A program made the translations under genes and the position numbers. A stretch of 37,457 nucleotides of DNA from the NCBI GenBank assembly GCA_903845045.1, contig CAIMWA010000354.1, forward strand, positions 1-37,457. The letters run 5' to 3'. The stretch is from an uncultured delta proteobacterium. Lineage in GTDB: Bacteria; Myxococcota_A; Polyangia; Polyangiales; Ga0077539. The notes under the pieces are model-generated. The model made no database searches, was not told the DNA's origin, and worked only from the letters and a program-made list of their open reading frames with translations. Shown here one piece after another: positions 7,326 to 17,377 of this stretch (position 1 is the stretch's first letter; each line of letters begins with the position of its first letter).

Positions 7326-9454
7326 GTGACCGCACCGCCGACCGCCGTTCCGCGCGCCCGCACCGCGCTCTCGGTGCTGCTGCTCGCGGTGCTCTACCTC
7401 TGGGTGTTCCCGTTCCACAACGCGGTGAACAACCCGAACGAGAACGTGCGCGTCTACATGACGGTGGCGATCGTCGACGACCACACCTTCGCCATCAACC
7501 GCATCGAGAACGCGTGGGGCTACGTCAACGACAAGGCCGTGCGCCTCGGCCGCCTCTACAGCTCCAAGGCCCCGGGAACCAGCTACCTCGGCGTGCCCGT
7601 GTACTGGCTCTACACCCGCATCACGCACACCGACTCGCGCGCCGCTCCGCCTCCGCGCCCCGGCGCCCCGCCCCACCGGCCCGTCGACCGGACGCGGGTG
7701 ATCTACTTCCTGCGGCTCTTCGGCAACGTGCTGCCGGGGCTGCTCTTCGGGTGGTTCTGGCATCGGTTCCTCGCCGCCCGGACGACGTCGGCGACGCTTC
7801 GCGAGGCGATCTTCTTCGGCACCATGGCGGGGTCGTCGCTCTTCGCATACTCGCTCGTGTATGCGAGCCACGCGCAGAACGCGTTCTGCTTCGGCTCCGC
7901 GCTCATGGCGCTCGCGTCGCTGCGCCGCACCGACGCCGCGGGGTCGTCCGCCTGGCGCCTCGGAACGTCGTTCCTCGCGGGGCTCTTCGGGGCCGGCGCG
8001 ACGCTCTTCGAGTACCCCGCGGCCATCGCCTCGTTCGCCGTGGCGCTTTGGATCCTCGCCACCGCGGCGGAGCGTCGTCGCGCGGCGCTCTGGGCCGTGC
8101 CGATGTTCCTCGGCGCGGCGGGCTTCGTCGCCCACAAGCATCACATCAAGCCCGCGCTCGCGCTCGGCCTCGCGGCGTTCGCTGCCTACGCGGTCACGCT
8201 GCGCTGGCGCGGGGCGGCGCGGCTCGTGGCGGCCGGCGCGGGAGGCGCGATCCCCGCGGCGCTGGTGCTCTTCTATCACCAGCGATGCTTCGGCGACCCC
8301 TTCAAGCCTGGGTACAGCTTTCTCGAGAACCCGTCGTTCCGCGAGGAGACGAACCAGGGCTTCTTCGGCGCCACGCAGTTCTCCTGGGAGGCCGCGCTTC
8401 GCATGTGGTTCGACCCCGCGTTCGGGTTCTTCCCGACGACGCCGGTGCTGCTCCTCGCGGTGGCCGGGCTCGGCGTGTCGCTGGTGCCCGAGGTTCCCGT
8501 GCGTCCAGGCATGCTCTCGCGTCGCACGGTGCTCAGCGTGCTGCTCGCCGGCGCGACGGTGTACGCCGCGTCGAGGGTCGTCGTCGTCGCCCGCACGTTC
8601 ATGCAGCCCGACTTCCACGCGCACTTCGGCCCGTGGATCTGCGCGCTGGTCGTCGCCGTGGGCGCCCTCGCGGCGGTGCGCCTGCCTCGCCCCGTCGGCG
8701 TCGACCGCGCGCTCGGCGCGACGTCGGCGCTGGCCATCGTCGGCATGACGCACCTCATCGGCATGATGAACAACTGGCGCGGCGGCTGGCAGGTCGGACC
8801 GCGGTACCTCGTGACGCTCGTGCCCGCGCTGGGCGCCCTCGCGCTCGTCGGCGGCCAGGCCATGATCGACGCCGCGGAGCGCGACCGTGACGTGCTTCGG
8901 CGCGCCCTGGTGACGACCTTCGCCGGCGGGGGGTGCGTCGCCGCGATGCTGCTCACGGGCTCGGCGTCGGCGTGGTTCCCGCACATCCCGCTCGAGTACG
9001 GCGCGCCGTTCTTCGAGATGAGCGTGCCCCTCGTGCGGGCCGGCTTCGTTCCGCACAACGCCGGTCATCTGCTCGGGGGCGTCGGGCCGCGCACCATGGC
9101 GCCGTTCTTCTTCGCGGCGGCGGCGGCGGCGCTGCTCGCCGCCATGGGCGACGGCGAGCGGCTCCCGCGTCGACTCGGGCACCTCCTCGGAGCGGCCGCC
9201 GTGACGCTTCTGCTGCTCGTACCGTCAGCGCTCGCGTACCGTCCGGAGACCGCCGCCGTGACGCGCTACGTGCGATCGGCCTTCGAGCCTCGGCCTGCGG
9301 AGCTCGCCTCGCCGGCCGCTGCGCCCGCGCACGAGACCGCGACGCAAGCCGCGGAGCGCGCGCGACGCCTCGGCGAGGAGGGACAGTCGCAGGCCGCGCT
9401 CGACGCGTGGCTCCGCGCGATCCGTGGTGGAGCGATGGCCGCTGGGGTCCGCCC

Positions 9455-9458
<4 letters not shown>
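7326..9458 (+). CDS. Polytopic membrane protein, GT-C glycosyltransferase-like
   Basis: The GTG at 7326 is preferred over a TTG three codons earlier. The 710-residue product has about ten to twelve hydrophobic segments. After the first one comes a hydrophilic loop with N..N.NVRVYMT, a D-containing stretch and GRLYSSKAPGTSYLGVPVY. This resembles the first extracytoplasmic loop of GT-C transferases (ArnT/PMT type), which use polyprenyl-phosphate sugar donors. The C-terminal 40 residues are soluble and helical (ARRLGEEGQSQAALDAWL), like a single TPR. A (GCG)n run at 9114-9132 encodes polyalanine. The stop overlaps the start of the kinase gene as GTGA, so the two are probably translationally coupled. 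The glycosyltransferase call is tentative; flippase or polymerase-type membrane proteins are alternatives. Confidence 0.62.
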
Positions 9459-11290
<1,832 letters not shown>

Positions 11291-11309
11291 GCGGCGCGGC
11301 CTCGCCGCC

Positions 11310-11339
11310 TTGACCCGCGACCCGGCGCTCCCGTACAAG
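11310..11339 (+). promoter_or_regulatory. Sigma-70-like promoter of the cobalamin-riboswitch operon
   Basis: TTGACC at 11310-11315 and TACAAG at 11334-11339 are separated by 18 bases, placing the transcription start near 11346, about 40 bases ahead of the riboswitch stem P1. This is the best-matching promoter pair noticed in the window. Confidence 0.5.
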
Positions 11340-11388
11340 CGCGCTCGTGCCCGTCCTCGCGGCGGCGCACCGTTTGGAACCCATGTTT

Positions 11389-11540
11389 GCGACCACAGTG
11401 CTCGGGAAGTCCGGTGAAATGCCGGCGCGGCCCCCGCCACTGTAACCGGGGACGACCACGACCTCTGCCACCTCGCGCGACGCGCTTGGGAAGGCGCCGT
11501 GGAAGGACGATCCGGGAGCCAGGAGACCGGCTGTGGTCGC
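11389..11540 (+). promoter_or_regulatory. Cobalamin (adenosylcobalamin-type) riboswitch aptamer
   Basis: The conserved blocks of the B12 riboswitch appear in order: GGGAAGTCCGGTGAAATGCC, then GCCACTGTAACCGGGGACGA, then CTTGGGAAGGC, then the B12-box GAGCCAGGAGACCGGC. The closing stem P1 is perfect over ten base pairs: GCGACCACAG (11389-11398) with CTGTGGTCGC (11531-11540). In this class, cobalamin binding shuts off expression of the gene downstream. The first downstream reading frame is the lipoprotein gene at 11666, so that operon should be repressed when B12 is plentiful and raised when it is scarce. Confidence 0.93.
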
Positions 11541-11639
11541 ATCGCGATTCGCCTCGGGGTGCAGGCGCGCGTCGCGTGGAGCGTCCTGCTCTGCGCGCTC
11601 CCTGCCCATCTCCCCGACGTGTCTCGCGACAACCCCCAA

Positions 11640-11665
11640 CCGCGCGGGTGCGCGCGGGAGGCCCC
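11640..11665 (+). promoter_or_regulatory. Likely expression platform: hairpin overlapping the Shine-Dalgarno
   Basis: CCGCGCG (11640-11646) and CGCGCGG (11651-11657) can form a 7-bp hairpin with a GGTG loop. Its 3' arm takes the first two bases of the ribosome site GGGAGG (11656-11661), which lies four bases before the ATG at 11666. No T-run follows, so control by blocking translation is more likely than transcription termination. Confidence 0.5.
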
Positions 11666-13045
11666 ATGCCACGTCGCACGCTCGCTCGATCTCTCCCATT
11701 TTTCTTCGCACTGCTTCCGGCTTGCTCCGGCAGCACCTCCTCCACCCCGGCCACGGACGCGGCGCCCGACACGGCTCCGACGTCCGACGCGACGAGCACC
11801 GACGTCGCCGCGGACCTCGGCGTCACCGACGCGCCGGTGGTCTCCGATGCACCGTGGACCGACGGCGGCGCGCTCGATGGGTCCGCCGATGCGGTCGCCG
11901 ACGCCTCGACGGACCGTGGCACCGCCGATGCGGGCGCGGCGTGCGTCCTGACCCGCGCGCTCGTCACGACGTCGGACTACACCGTCGGCGGCTTCGCGGT
12001 CGGTCCCCTCGGCCCGGTGCCTGCGCTGACGGTCTCGGGGATGATGTCGCCGGACCAGGACCACGCGCCGGTGCAGAGCGGCTGCGTCGTCTACAACCTC
12101 CTCCGCGGCGACGACGCCCTCGCCGTGCTCGACACCGCGAACCTCCCGTCGGCGGCGCGGACGATCCCGCTGCGGGTCGCTTCGGACGCCGGCGCCGACG
12201 CCGCGGCGATGCGCTACGCGGTGAACCCCTACGACGTGCTCACCCTCGACGTGGACCGCGCCCTCGTCGTGCAGTACCAGCTCCCGCGCATCGCGGTGGT
12301 GGACCCGACCCGCGGCGGAGCAGCCGCGGTCACGGGCAGCGTCGACCTCTCGCCGCTTCGCGAGACCGCCGACACCGACGGCGCGCCCGAGGCGATGGCC
12401 ATTCGTCGCGCCGGCGCCTACGTGTTCGTCGGGCTGCAGAACCTCCTGGCCTACACGCCGGTGACCAACGGCACCGTCGCGGTGCTCTCCGCATCGGACC
12501 TCTCCATCGTCGACGCCGATCGCGCGACGGCGGGCCCGCAGGCCATCCGCCTCGGAGGCCGCAACCCGGTGTCCAGGGTCACGACGCCGGCGGGCACGTC
12601 GCTGGTCGTCGCGGAAGCGGGCGTCGTCGCCTTCTCGCCGCCGCAGGCCCTCGACGGACGCATCGAGCGCATCGACGCCGCGACGCTGCAAATCACCGGC
12701 ACGCCGGTGACCGAGACGGCGCTCGGCGGCGACGTGGGCGACGTCGTGATGTTCGACGAGCACCACGGCTGGGCCCTCGTGTCGCGCCTCGCGGTCGGCG
12801 ATGCGGGCCTGCCGGACTCGCGCATCGTGTCCTTCGACCTCGTCGACGGGAGCGTGGGCGCGACGCCCATCGCGACGGGCGACGCCCTCGCGGGCCTCGC
12901 GCGGGACCCCAACGGCAACGTGTGGGTGCTCGACCGATCGAGCGCGACGCCGGGCGTGCGGGTGCTTCGCCCCGACGGCTCGGCGCTGACCACGATGACG
13001 CTCGCGACGGGGCGGCCGCCGACCGGCGTCGCGTTCGTACCGTGA
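11666..13045 (+). CDS. Beta-propeller-like lipoprotein under cobalamin riboswitch control (BtuG-like candidate)
   Basis: The ATG at 11666 follows GGGAGG by four bases. The 459-residue protein has a lipoprotein signal (lipobox LLPAC, Cys20, Ser at +2), then an Asp/Ala/Thr-rich linker of about 70 residues as in surface-exposed lipoproteins of large-genome Myxococcota. The rest is a series of short beta-repeats with recurring V.VLS.SDL, VVDPTRGG, ..RIVSFDL and NVWVLDRSS strands, consistent with a YncE/NHL-type propeller. Riboswitch control ties it to B12. In Bacteroidetes, BtuG is a surface propeller lipoprotein that captures cobalamin for BtuB; a similar job here is plausible but inferred from regulation and fold type, not proven homology. 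The stop overlaps the next start as GTGA. Confidence 0.75.
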   Translation: MPRRTLARSLPFFFALLPACSGSTSSTPATDAAPDTAPTSDATSTDVAADLGVTDAPVVSDAPWTDGGALDGSADAVADASTDRGTADAGAACVLTRALVTTSDYTVGGFAVGPLGPVPALTVSGMMSPDQDHAPVQSGCVVYNLLRGDDALAVLDTANLPSAARTIPLRVASDAGADAAAMRYAVNPYDVLTLDVDRALVVQYQLPRIAVVDPTRGGAAAVTGSVDLSPLRETADTDGAPEAMAIRRAGAYVFVGLQNLLAYTPVTNGTVAVLSASDLSIVDADRATAGPQAIRLGGRNPVSRVTTPAGTSLVVAEAGVVAFSPPQALDGRIERIDAATLQITGTPVTETALGGDVGDVVMFDEHHGWALVSRLAVGDAGLPDSRIVSFDLVDGSVGATPIATGDALAGLARDPNGNVWVLDRSSATPGVRVLRPDGSALTTMTLATGRPPTGVAFVP

Positions 13046-13752
13046 GGGGCGCAGCAACACTGGTGCTCCTCGCGTTCGTCGCGGGGTGCGGGGCCTCGCC
13101 GATCACCTCGGCGCCGCAGGCCGCGACCGAGGGTGACGGCGGAGCGTGCGCGACGGGCGCGGACGTCGCGACGCTGCCCGACGGTCGCATCGTGGGCGGT
13201 CCGTACGTCTCTTCGGTGGTGTCGTTCACGCCGGGCCCCGGGGCGGGCTTCGGCGCGAGCGCGATGCCCGACGTCGTGCTCGGTCCTCCCCGCGGCGCGG
13301 GCGATCAACGCGGGGGCACCGACGTCGTCTCGCTCGGTCGCGGCGGCGAGATCGTGCTCGCCTTCGACGGCGCCATCGTCGATCAGCCGGGTCCCGATTT
13401 CACGGTCTTCGAGAACCCGTTCATCGTGGCCGGCACCACCGATCGGTTCTGGGAGGAGCTCGGCGAGGTCTCCGTCAGCGACGACGGCGCGACGTGGACG
13501 ACGTTCCCGTGCGCGCCCTCGACGGGCGCTTCGCACCCCGGTTGCGCGGGCTGGAATCCCGTCTATGCGAACCCCGCCGACGGGCTCTGCGCGCTCGATC
13601 CGCGGGTGTCCGGCGGAGACTCCTTCGACCTCGCCGACGTGCACGTCGCGCACGCTCGCTTCGTGCGCATCCGCGACCTCGCGACGCAGGGGCTGACGCC
13701 GCCGTCGACGGGCTTCGACCTCGACGCCGTGGCGGTGCTGCACCTCCGCTGA
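13042..13752 (+). CDS. Second lipoprotein of the cobalamin-riboswitch operon
   Basis: A GTG at 13042 overlaps the previous stop (GTGA), giving a 236-residue protein with a short lipoprotein signal (lipobox FVAGC, Cys16). The mature part contains DVVLGPPRG, DVVSLGRGGEIVLAFDG, PGPDFTVFENPF, WEELGEVSVSDDGATW and a C-terminal FDLDAVAVLHL strand. This pattern looks like a discoidin/galactose-binding-type beta-sandwich seen in secreted cell-surface proteins, with several cysteines likely paired. It should share riboswitch control with the propeller gene and may form a complex with it at the outer membrane. The family is not firmly recognised and ligand binding is inferred from context only. No btuB-like receptor follows; the next gene is unrelated. 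Confidence 0.75.
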   Translation: MRGAATLVLLAFVAGCGASPITSAPQAATEGDGGACATGADVATLPDGRIVGGPYVSSVVSFTPGPGAGFGASAMPDVVLGPPRGAGDQRGGTDVVSLGRGGEIVLAFDGAIVDQPGPDFTVFENPFIVAGTTDRFWEELGEVSVSDDGATWTTFPCAPSTGASHPGCAGWNPVYANPADGLCALDPRVSGGDSFDLADVHVAHARFVRIRDLATQGLTPPSTGFDLDAVAVLHLR

Positions 13753-13844
13753 CCCGCGCGGCGGTGTGCGCCGCGAGCCGACCTGCTAGTCTGGCGCCGC
13801 GGCGCGACCCCTCGTCCGGCCGCGGAAGGCGGCGTCGTAGGACC

Positions 13845-15143
13845 GTGAAGAAGAGCGTGATGGTGGGCCTCGTCGGGGCCGTGGTGGCGATCTGCCTCGC
13901 GGCCGTCGGAGGCACTGCGTGGTGGCTCTGGCGAAAGAACCGCACGTCCTCCGACGGGCTCGCGCGGCTGCCTGCGCACAGCTTCGTGGTGGCCCGCGCC
14001 GACCCGGCGCAGCTCTCGACGTTCCAGCCGCTGGCCGACCTGCGGCACAACCTCGAGGCACCGGCGGCGGAGGCATCGGGGCGCGAACACCGCATGTCAC
14101 AGCAGTGGCACGACCTCATCACGCGCTGCGGCTTCGACCCGCTCGGTCGCGTGCGCCGGGTGTGGCTCGGCGCCGACCGCGACGTGCTCGCCGGACGCTC
14201 CACGACGGCGTGGCTCGCGACCTTGGACGAGGACGTCGCGCCGGAGCAGGGAGCCCGCTGCGTCGCGGCGCTCGCGGACCTCCTGCACGCCACCGCGACG
14301 ACCGAGGATGTGGGCGGTCGATCGGTGCAGAGCCTCTCGCGCCAGGGCGCCACGGCGGCAGCGGCGGACCCGTCGGTGCATTTCGCGCGCGGCGCGATGG
14401 TCGTCTCGCAGCGGTCGTACATGCCCTCGGCGCTGCGCATCGCGTACCGCGAGGATCCTGGCCTCGAGGCGTCGGCGCCGATCGCTCGGATGATGCAGGG
14501 CTTCGGCGCGCAGTACGCGTTCGCCATGGCCGGCGACGTGGCCGCCATGCGGCAGCAGAACGCGAGCACCGCGACGGAGCTCGTCGACCGGCTCGTGCAC
14601 GAGAACGCCGGCATTCCCGACCTCACGCTGGCACGTCAGATCGTGACCGCGGGGCTCGGCTTTGGCGTGCAGAACCACGGTGTGGAGCTGGTCGTGCGGG
14701 CGCAGCTCCCGTCGACGGACGTCGCCCGTGCGTTCACCGCCGCCACGCAGGCGCTGTGGACGGCCCGCAAGCCGGAGCTCTCGACGCTGATCACCGAGGC
14801 CCAGGAGGGCATCAGCGCGACGCGTGCCATCGCCGCCATCAGCGGCGGGGCCGAGGTGACCGCACGCTTCGACCGCATCGACGGGGCCTTCGTGACGGCC
14901 CGCGCCGCGCTCGACCAGCTCCGCATCGCGCAGGACGGCGCGAACACCGTGGTGACGCTCACGCTCACGCCTCCGCAGGTCACGGCGCTCACCGAGGCGG
15001 CGCGGGCGGCGGCGGACATGTTCCGGGAGCTGACGAGCGGCGGTGCCCATCCGCGCCGTGGCGGCGGCGGACTTCCGGGACTCCCGCCGGTGGAGCCGCC
15101 GGCCCAGCGAGGCGCCGGGCCGGGGCTCGGACTTCCGCTCTAG
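13845..15143 (+). CDS. Membrane-anchored protein of unknown function
   Basis: The GTG at 13845 follows TAGGA closely. The 432-residue protein starts with a lysine pair and one transmembrane helix (about residues 5-28), followed by a large domain that should be periplasmic. Readable features are LPAHSFVVARADPAQLSTF near the start, many Ala-rich amphipathic helices, and a Gly/Pro-rich tail ending GPGLGLPL. No catalytic motif or known domain was recognised. A TAGTCT hexamer at 13787-13792 could be its -10 element, separate from the riboswitch operon. The small inverted repeat GCGGCG/CGCCGC just after 13758 has no T-run. The TAG stop overlaps the stop of the TerB-like gene on the other strand within one CTAG. 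Confidence 0.7.
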   Translation: MKKSVMVGLVGAVVAICLAAVGGTAWWLWRKNRTSSDGLARLPAHSFVVARADPAQLSTFQPLADLRHNLEAPAAEASGREHRMSQQWHDLITRCGFDPLGRVRRVWLGADRDVLAGRSTTAWLATLDEDVAPEQGARCVAALADLLHATATTEDVGGRSVQSLSRQGATAAAADPSVHFARGAMVVSQRSYMPSALRIAYREDPGLEASAPIARMMQGFGAQYAFAMAGDVAAMRQQNASTATELVDRLVHENAGIPDLTLARQIVTAGLGFGVQNHGVELVVRAQLPSTDVARAFTAATQALWTARKPELSTLITEAQEGISATRAIAAISGGAEVTARFDRIDGAFVTARAALDQLRIAQDGANTVVTLTLTPPQVTALTEAARAAADMFRELTSGGAHPRRGGGGLPGLPPVEPPAQRGAGPGLGLPL

Positions 15144-15529
15144 GCAGCAGCGGTCTGGAGCAGCCGCCGGGCGCGCGCCTCGGCGGCGGCGACGATGGCC
15201 GAGCCCTCCTCGTCAGGAATGCGCAGCACGCCGCGGAGCTGATCCACGAAGGACTTCTCCGCGGCGGTCTGCTCGCCATCGATGTGCGTGAGCACCACGG
15301 CGTGGTTGAGCAGCGTGCGGCGGTCGTCGGCGGAGAGGTCCGAGATGGGGATGTCGGCGAGGGTGCGGGGCGTCGCAGCGAACGCGCGCACCGCCTCGGC
15401 CTCCGCCGCGTCGGCGCCGAAGGCCGAGAGCAGCGCCTCGAGGTGCTCGCGCTCCTCCGAGGCGAAACGCCCGTCGACCCACGCGACGGCCACCAGGGAC
15501 TTCAAGATCGCCATGTCCTGCTCGTGCAT
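15140..15529 (-). CDS. TerB-like (tellurite resistance TerB family) protein
   Basis: This 129-residue all-helical cytoplasmic protein has the two-fold TerB signature: AWVDGRFASEE near residue 16 and THIDGEQTAAEK near residue 82. Each has the DG.....E pattern that in TerB/DUF533 proteins coordinates metal in a helical bundle. Such proteins occur with stress and phage-defence ter systems but also as lone genes, as here; no other ter gene is near. AGAGG about eight bases before the ATG serves as ribosome site. The leader carries a strong hairpin (15547-15583). The C-terminus is an Ala/Arg-rich helix. It converges on the membrane-anchored unknown, sharing the CTAG that holds both stops. Confidence 0.75.
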   Translation of the reverse strand: MHEQDMAILKSLVAVAWVDGRFASEEREHLEALLSAFGADAAEAEAVRAFAATPRTLADIPISDLSADDRRTLLNHAVVLTHIDGEQTAAEKSFVDQLRGVLRIPDEEGSAIVAAAEARARRLLQTAAA

Positions 15530-15546
15530 CGGAAACGCCTCTGTGT

Positions 15547-15583
15547 GCCCGGTGCCCGCCGCGGCCTCTCCGCGGCGCCGGGC
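15547..15583 (-). promoter_or_regulatory. Strong two-tier hairpin in the leader of the TerB-like gene
   Basis: An inner stem GCCGCGG/CCGCGGC (15558-15564 with 15570-15576, loop of five) is extended by an outer stem GCCCGG/CCGGGC (15547-15552 with 15578-15583), with a small asymmetric bulge. It sits between the putative -10 at 15590 and the ATG at 15529, so it would lie almost at the 5' end of the mRNA, where it could stabilise it. There is no T-run, so a terminator is unlikely. Confidence 0.4.
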
Positions 15584-15589
15584 GCAGCA

Positions 15590-15618
15590 AAGCTAGACGA
15601 TTCCCGTCGGCGCCGGAA
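15590..15618 (-). promoter_or_regulatory. Putative promoter of the TerB-like gene
   Basis: On the minus strand TTCCGG (15618-15613) and TAGCTT (15595-15590) are 17 bases apart, predicting a start near 15583. Match by eye only. Confidence 0.3.
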
Positions 15619-15692
15619 GCCGTGGCTTCGCGGACACCGCCGCCGCGTCGACGGGCCCACGCCAGGCGCGCCACCGCACGCGCTGCCTCGAT

Positions 15693-15830
15693 GTGCACCG
15701 CCCGGCACGCGCGGTGCTCCGTCGGATGTTCATGGACTTCGTGCTGGCGAGCGTTCCAGGCGTGGTGAGCGTGGCGTTGCTCTGGGCGACGCTGAGGTTG
15801 GGTCGGACCACGGCGACGCGGCGCCGCTGA
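15693..15830 (+). CDS. Possible small single-pass membrane protein (45 aa)
   Basis: In the 379-base gap between the TerB-like gene and tldD, a frame beginning at GTG 15693 (or ATG 15726, giving 34 residues) encodes a basic N-terminus, one hydrophobic segment (FVLASVPGVVSVALLW) and a tail rich in Arg and Thr, ending at TGA 15830. The arrangement is that of a small membrane protein. No convincing ribosome site precedes either start, and short open frames are common at this GC content. Otherwise this gap holds only the TerB leader and the tldD promoter region. Confidence 0.25.
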   Translation: MHRPARAVLRRMFMDFVLASVPGVVSVALLWATLRLGRTTATRRR

Positions 15831-15908
15831 TCTTCGCGACGGCCTCGCCGCGGTGGAGGGGGTATGCTGCGCGCCGCGGCCCCGAGCGCTGCGCAAGGAG
15901 ACCCACCG

Positions 15909-17369
15909 ATGTCGCTCCCGTCCACCGGCCTTCCGAGGGCCCCGTTCGCGCCCGGCGGCGCCTTCGAGCTCGACCCCGAGCGGGCGCGCAAGCTCCTCGA
16001 CGTGGCGCTCGCCCATGGCGGCGACGCCGCCGACCTCTTCGCCGAGTACACGATCGGCGCGTCGCTGGTGCTCGAAGAGGGCATCGTGAAATCGGCGAGC
16101 CGCGGGGTCTCCGTGGGCGTCGGCATCCGCGTGCAGCGAGGCTTCGCGGCGGGCTACGCCTTCACCGAGGACCTCGAGTGGGAGGCCCTCGTGCACGCAG
16201 CGCGCACCGCGGCGCAGATCGCGCGCGGCGAGGCCCGCGGCGCCGTCGCGGTGAGCGAGCGCACGCACCCCGAGCGCTACCGCGTGGAGGTGCCGTCGAT
16301 CGTGGTGCCGGGCCCGGCCAAGCGTGACCTGCTCCTCGAGGCCGACCGTGCGGCGCGCGCGGCGGACTCGCGGGTGCAGCGCGTCGAGGCGTCGCTCAAC
16401 GAGTCCGTGCGCGAGCTGCTCATCGCGACGAGCGACGGGCGCTTCGTACGCGACGTGCAGCCGATGCTCCGCTTCGGCCTCCGCGCCATCGTCGAGGCCG
16501 ACGGGCGGCGGCAGTCGGGAAGCTCCGGCGGCGGCGGGCGCTCGGGCATGGAGTACTTCGCGCAGCCCGGCAAGGGCGCCGGCGACCACGCCCGCGAGGC
16601 CGTTCGCGTTGCGGTCGCGATGCTCGACGCGCGCGAGGCGCCAGCGGGCGAGATGGAGGTCGTCCTCGGACCGGGTGACGCGGGGATCCTGCTGCACGAG
16701 GCCGTCGGCCACGGCCTCGAGGCGGACTTCAACCGCAAGGGCGTGAGCAACTACTCGGGCCGCATCGGCAAGCCCGTGGCTTCGGAGCTCTGCACCGTCG
16801 TCGATCGCGGAGACATCGACCACGGGCGCGGATCCATCAACGTCGACGACGAGGGCAACGTGCCGGGCAGCACGACGCTCATCGAGGGCGGCACGCTGCG
16901 GGGCTACCTGCACGACGCGCTGTCGGCGCAACACTTCGGCCTCGCGCCGACGGGCAACGGGCGCCGCGAGAGCTTCCGCAGCGCGCCGATGCCGCGCATG
17001 ACGAACACGCTGCTGCTGGCGGGTCCGCACGATCCCGAGGAGATCCTCCGGTCGGTGAAGCGGGGCATCTTCGCGCGGCGCTTCGGCGGCGGCCAGGTCG
17101 ACATCGCATCGGGCGACTTCGTGTTCTCGCTGTCCGAGGCGTACCTCATCGAGGACGGCAAGATCACCGCGCCGGTGAAGGACGTGAACCTCGTCGGCAA
17201 CGGCCCCGACGCGCTGTCGAAGGTGACGATGCTGGGCACGGACCTCGAGATCTCCGATGGCATCTGGACCTGCGGCAAGGAAGGCCAGAGCGTTCCGGTG
17301 GGGGTTGGGTGTCCGACGATCAAGATCTCGTCGATGACCGTGGGCGGCACCGCCGTCCACGGGCGGTGA
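15909..17369 (+). CDS. tldD: Metalloprotease TldD
   Basis: The ATG at 15909 has an excellent AAGGAGA ribosome site eight bases upstream. The 486-residue protein is the catalytic subunit of the TldD/TldE heterodimeric zinc protease, which degrades unfolded or modified peptides and in some bacteria matures microcin B17 and CcdA. The diagnostic HExxxH motif is present as HEAVGH at residues 263-268, followed by GLEADFNRKG and the C-terminal SRDF-type and MT...V..S segments. Length matches E. coli TldD (481). A TATGCT hexamer at 15863-15868 may be the -10 element. The tldE partner follows after eight bases, then a VWA gene. Confidence 0.95.
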   Translation: MSLPSTGLPRAPFAPGGAFELDPERARKLLDVALAHGGDAADLFAEYTIGASLVLEEGIVKSASRGVSVGVGIRVQRGFAAGYAFTEDLEWEALVHAARTAAQIARGEARGAVAVSERTHPERYRVEVPSIVVPGPAKRDLLLEADRAARAADSRVQRVEASLNESVRELLIATSDGRFVRDVQPMLRFGLRAIVEADGRRQSGSSGGGGRSGMEYFAQPGKGAGDHAREAVRVAVAMLDAREAPAGEMEVVLGPGDAGILLHEAVGHGLEADFNRKGVSNYSGRIGKPVASELCTVVDRGDIDHGRGSINVDDEGNVPGSTTLIEGGTLRGYLHDALSAQHFGLAPTGNGRRESFRSAPMPRMTNTLLLAGPHDPEEILRSVKRGIFARRFGGGQVDIASGDFVFSLSEAYLIEDGKITAPVKDVNLVGNGPDALSKVTMLGTDLEISDGIWTCGKEGQSVPVGVGCPTIKISSMTVGGTAVHGR

Positions 17370-17377
17370 GGAAGACC

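Noticed and set aside
9114..9132. (GCG)n run in the GT-C-like gene as a phase-variable repeat
   Set aside because: It is short and a multiple of three, encoding polyalanine in a membrane segment; length changes would stay in frame.
13755..13775. Inverted repeat after the second riboswitch-operon lipoprotein as a terminator
   Set aside because: The stem is only six pairs and there is no T-run, so it cannot be supported as a terminator.
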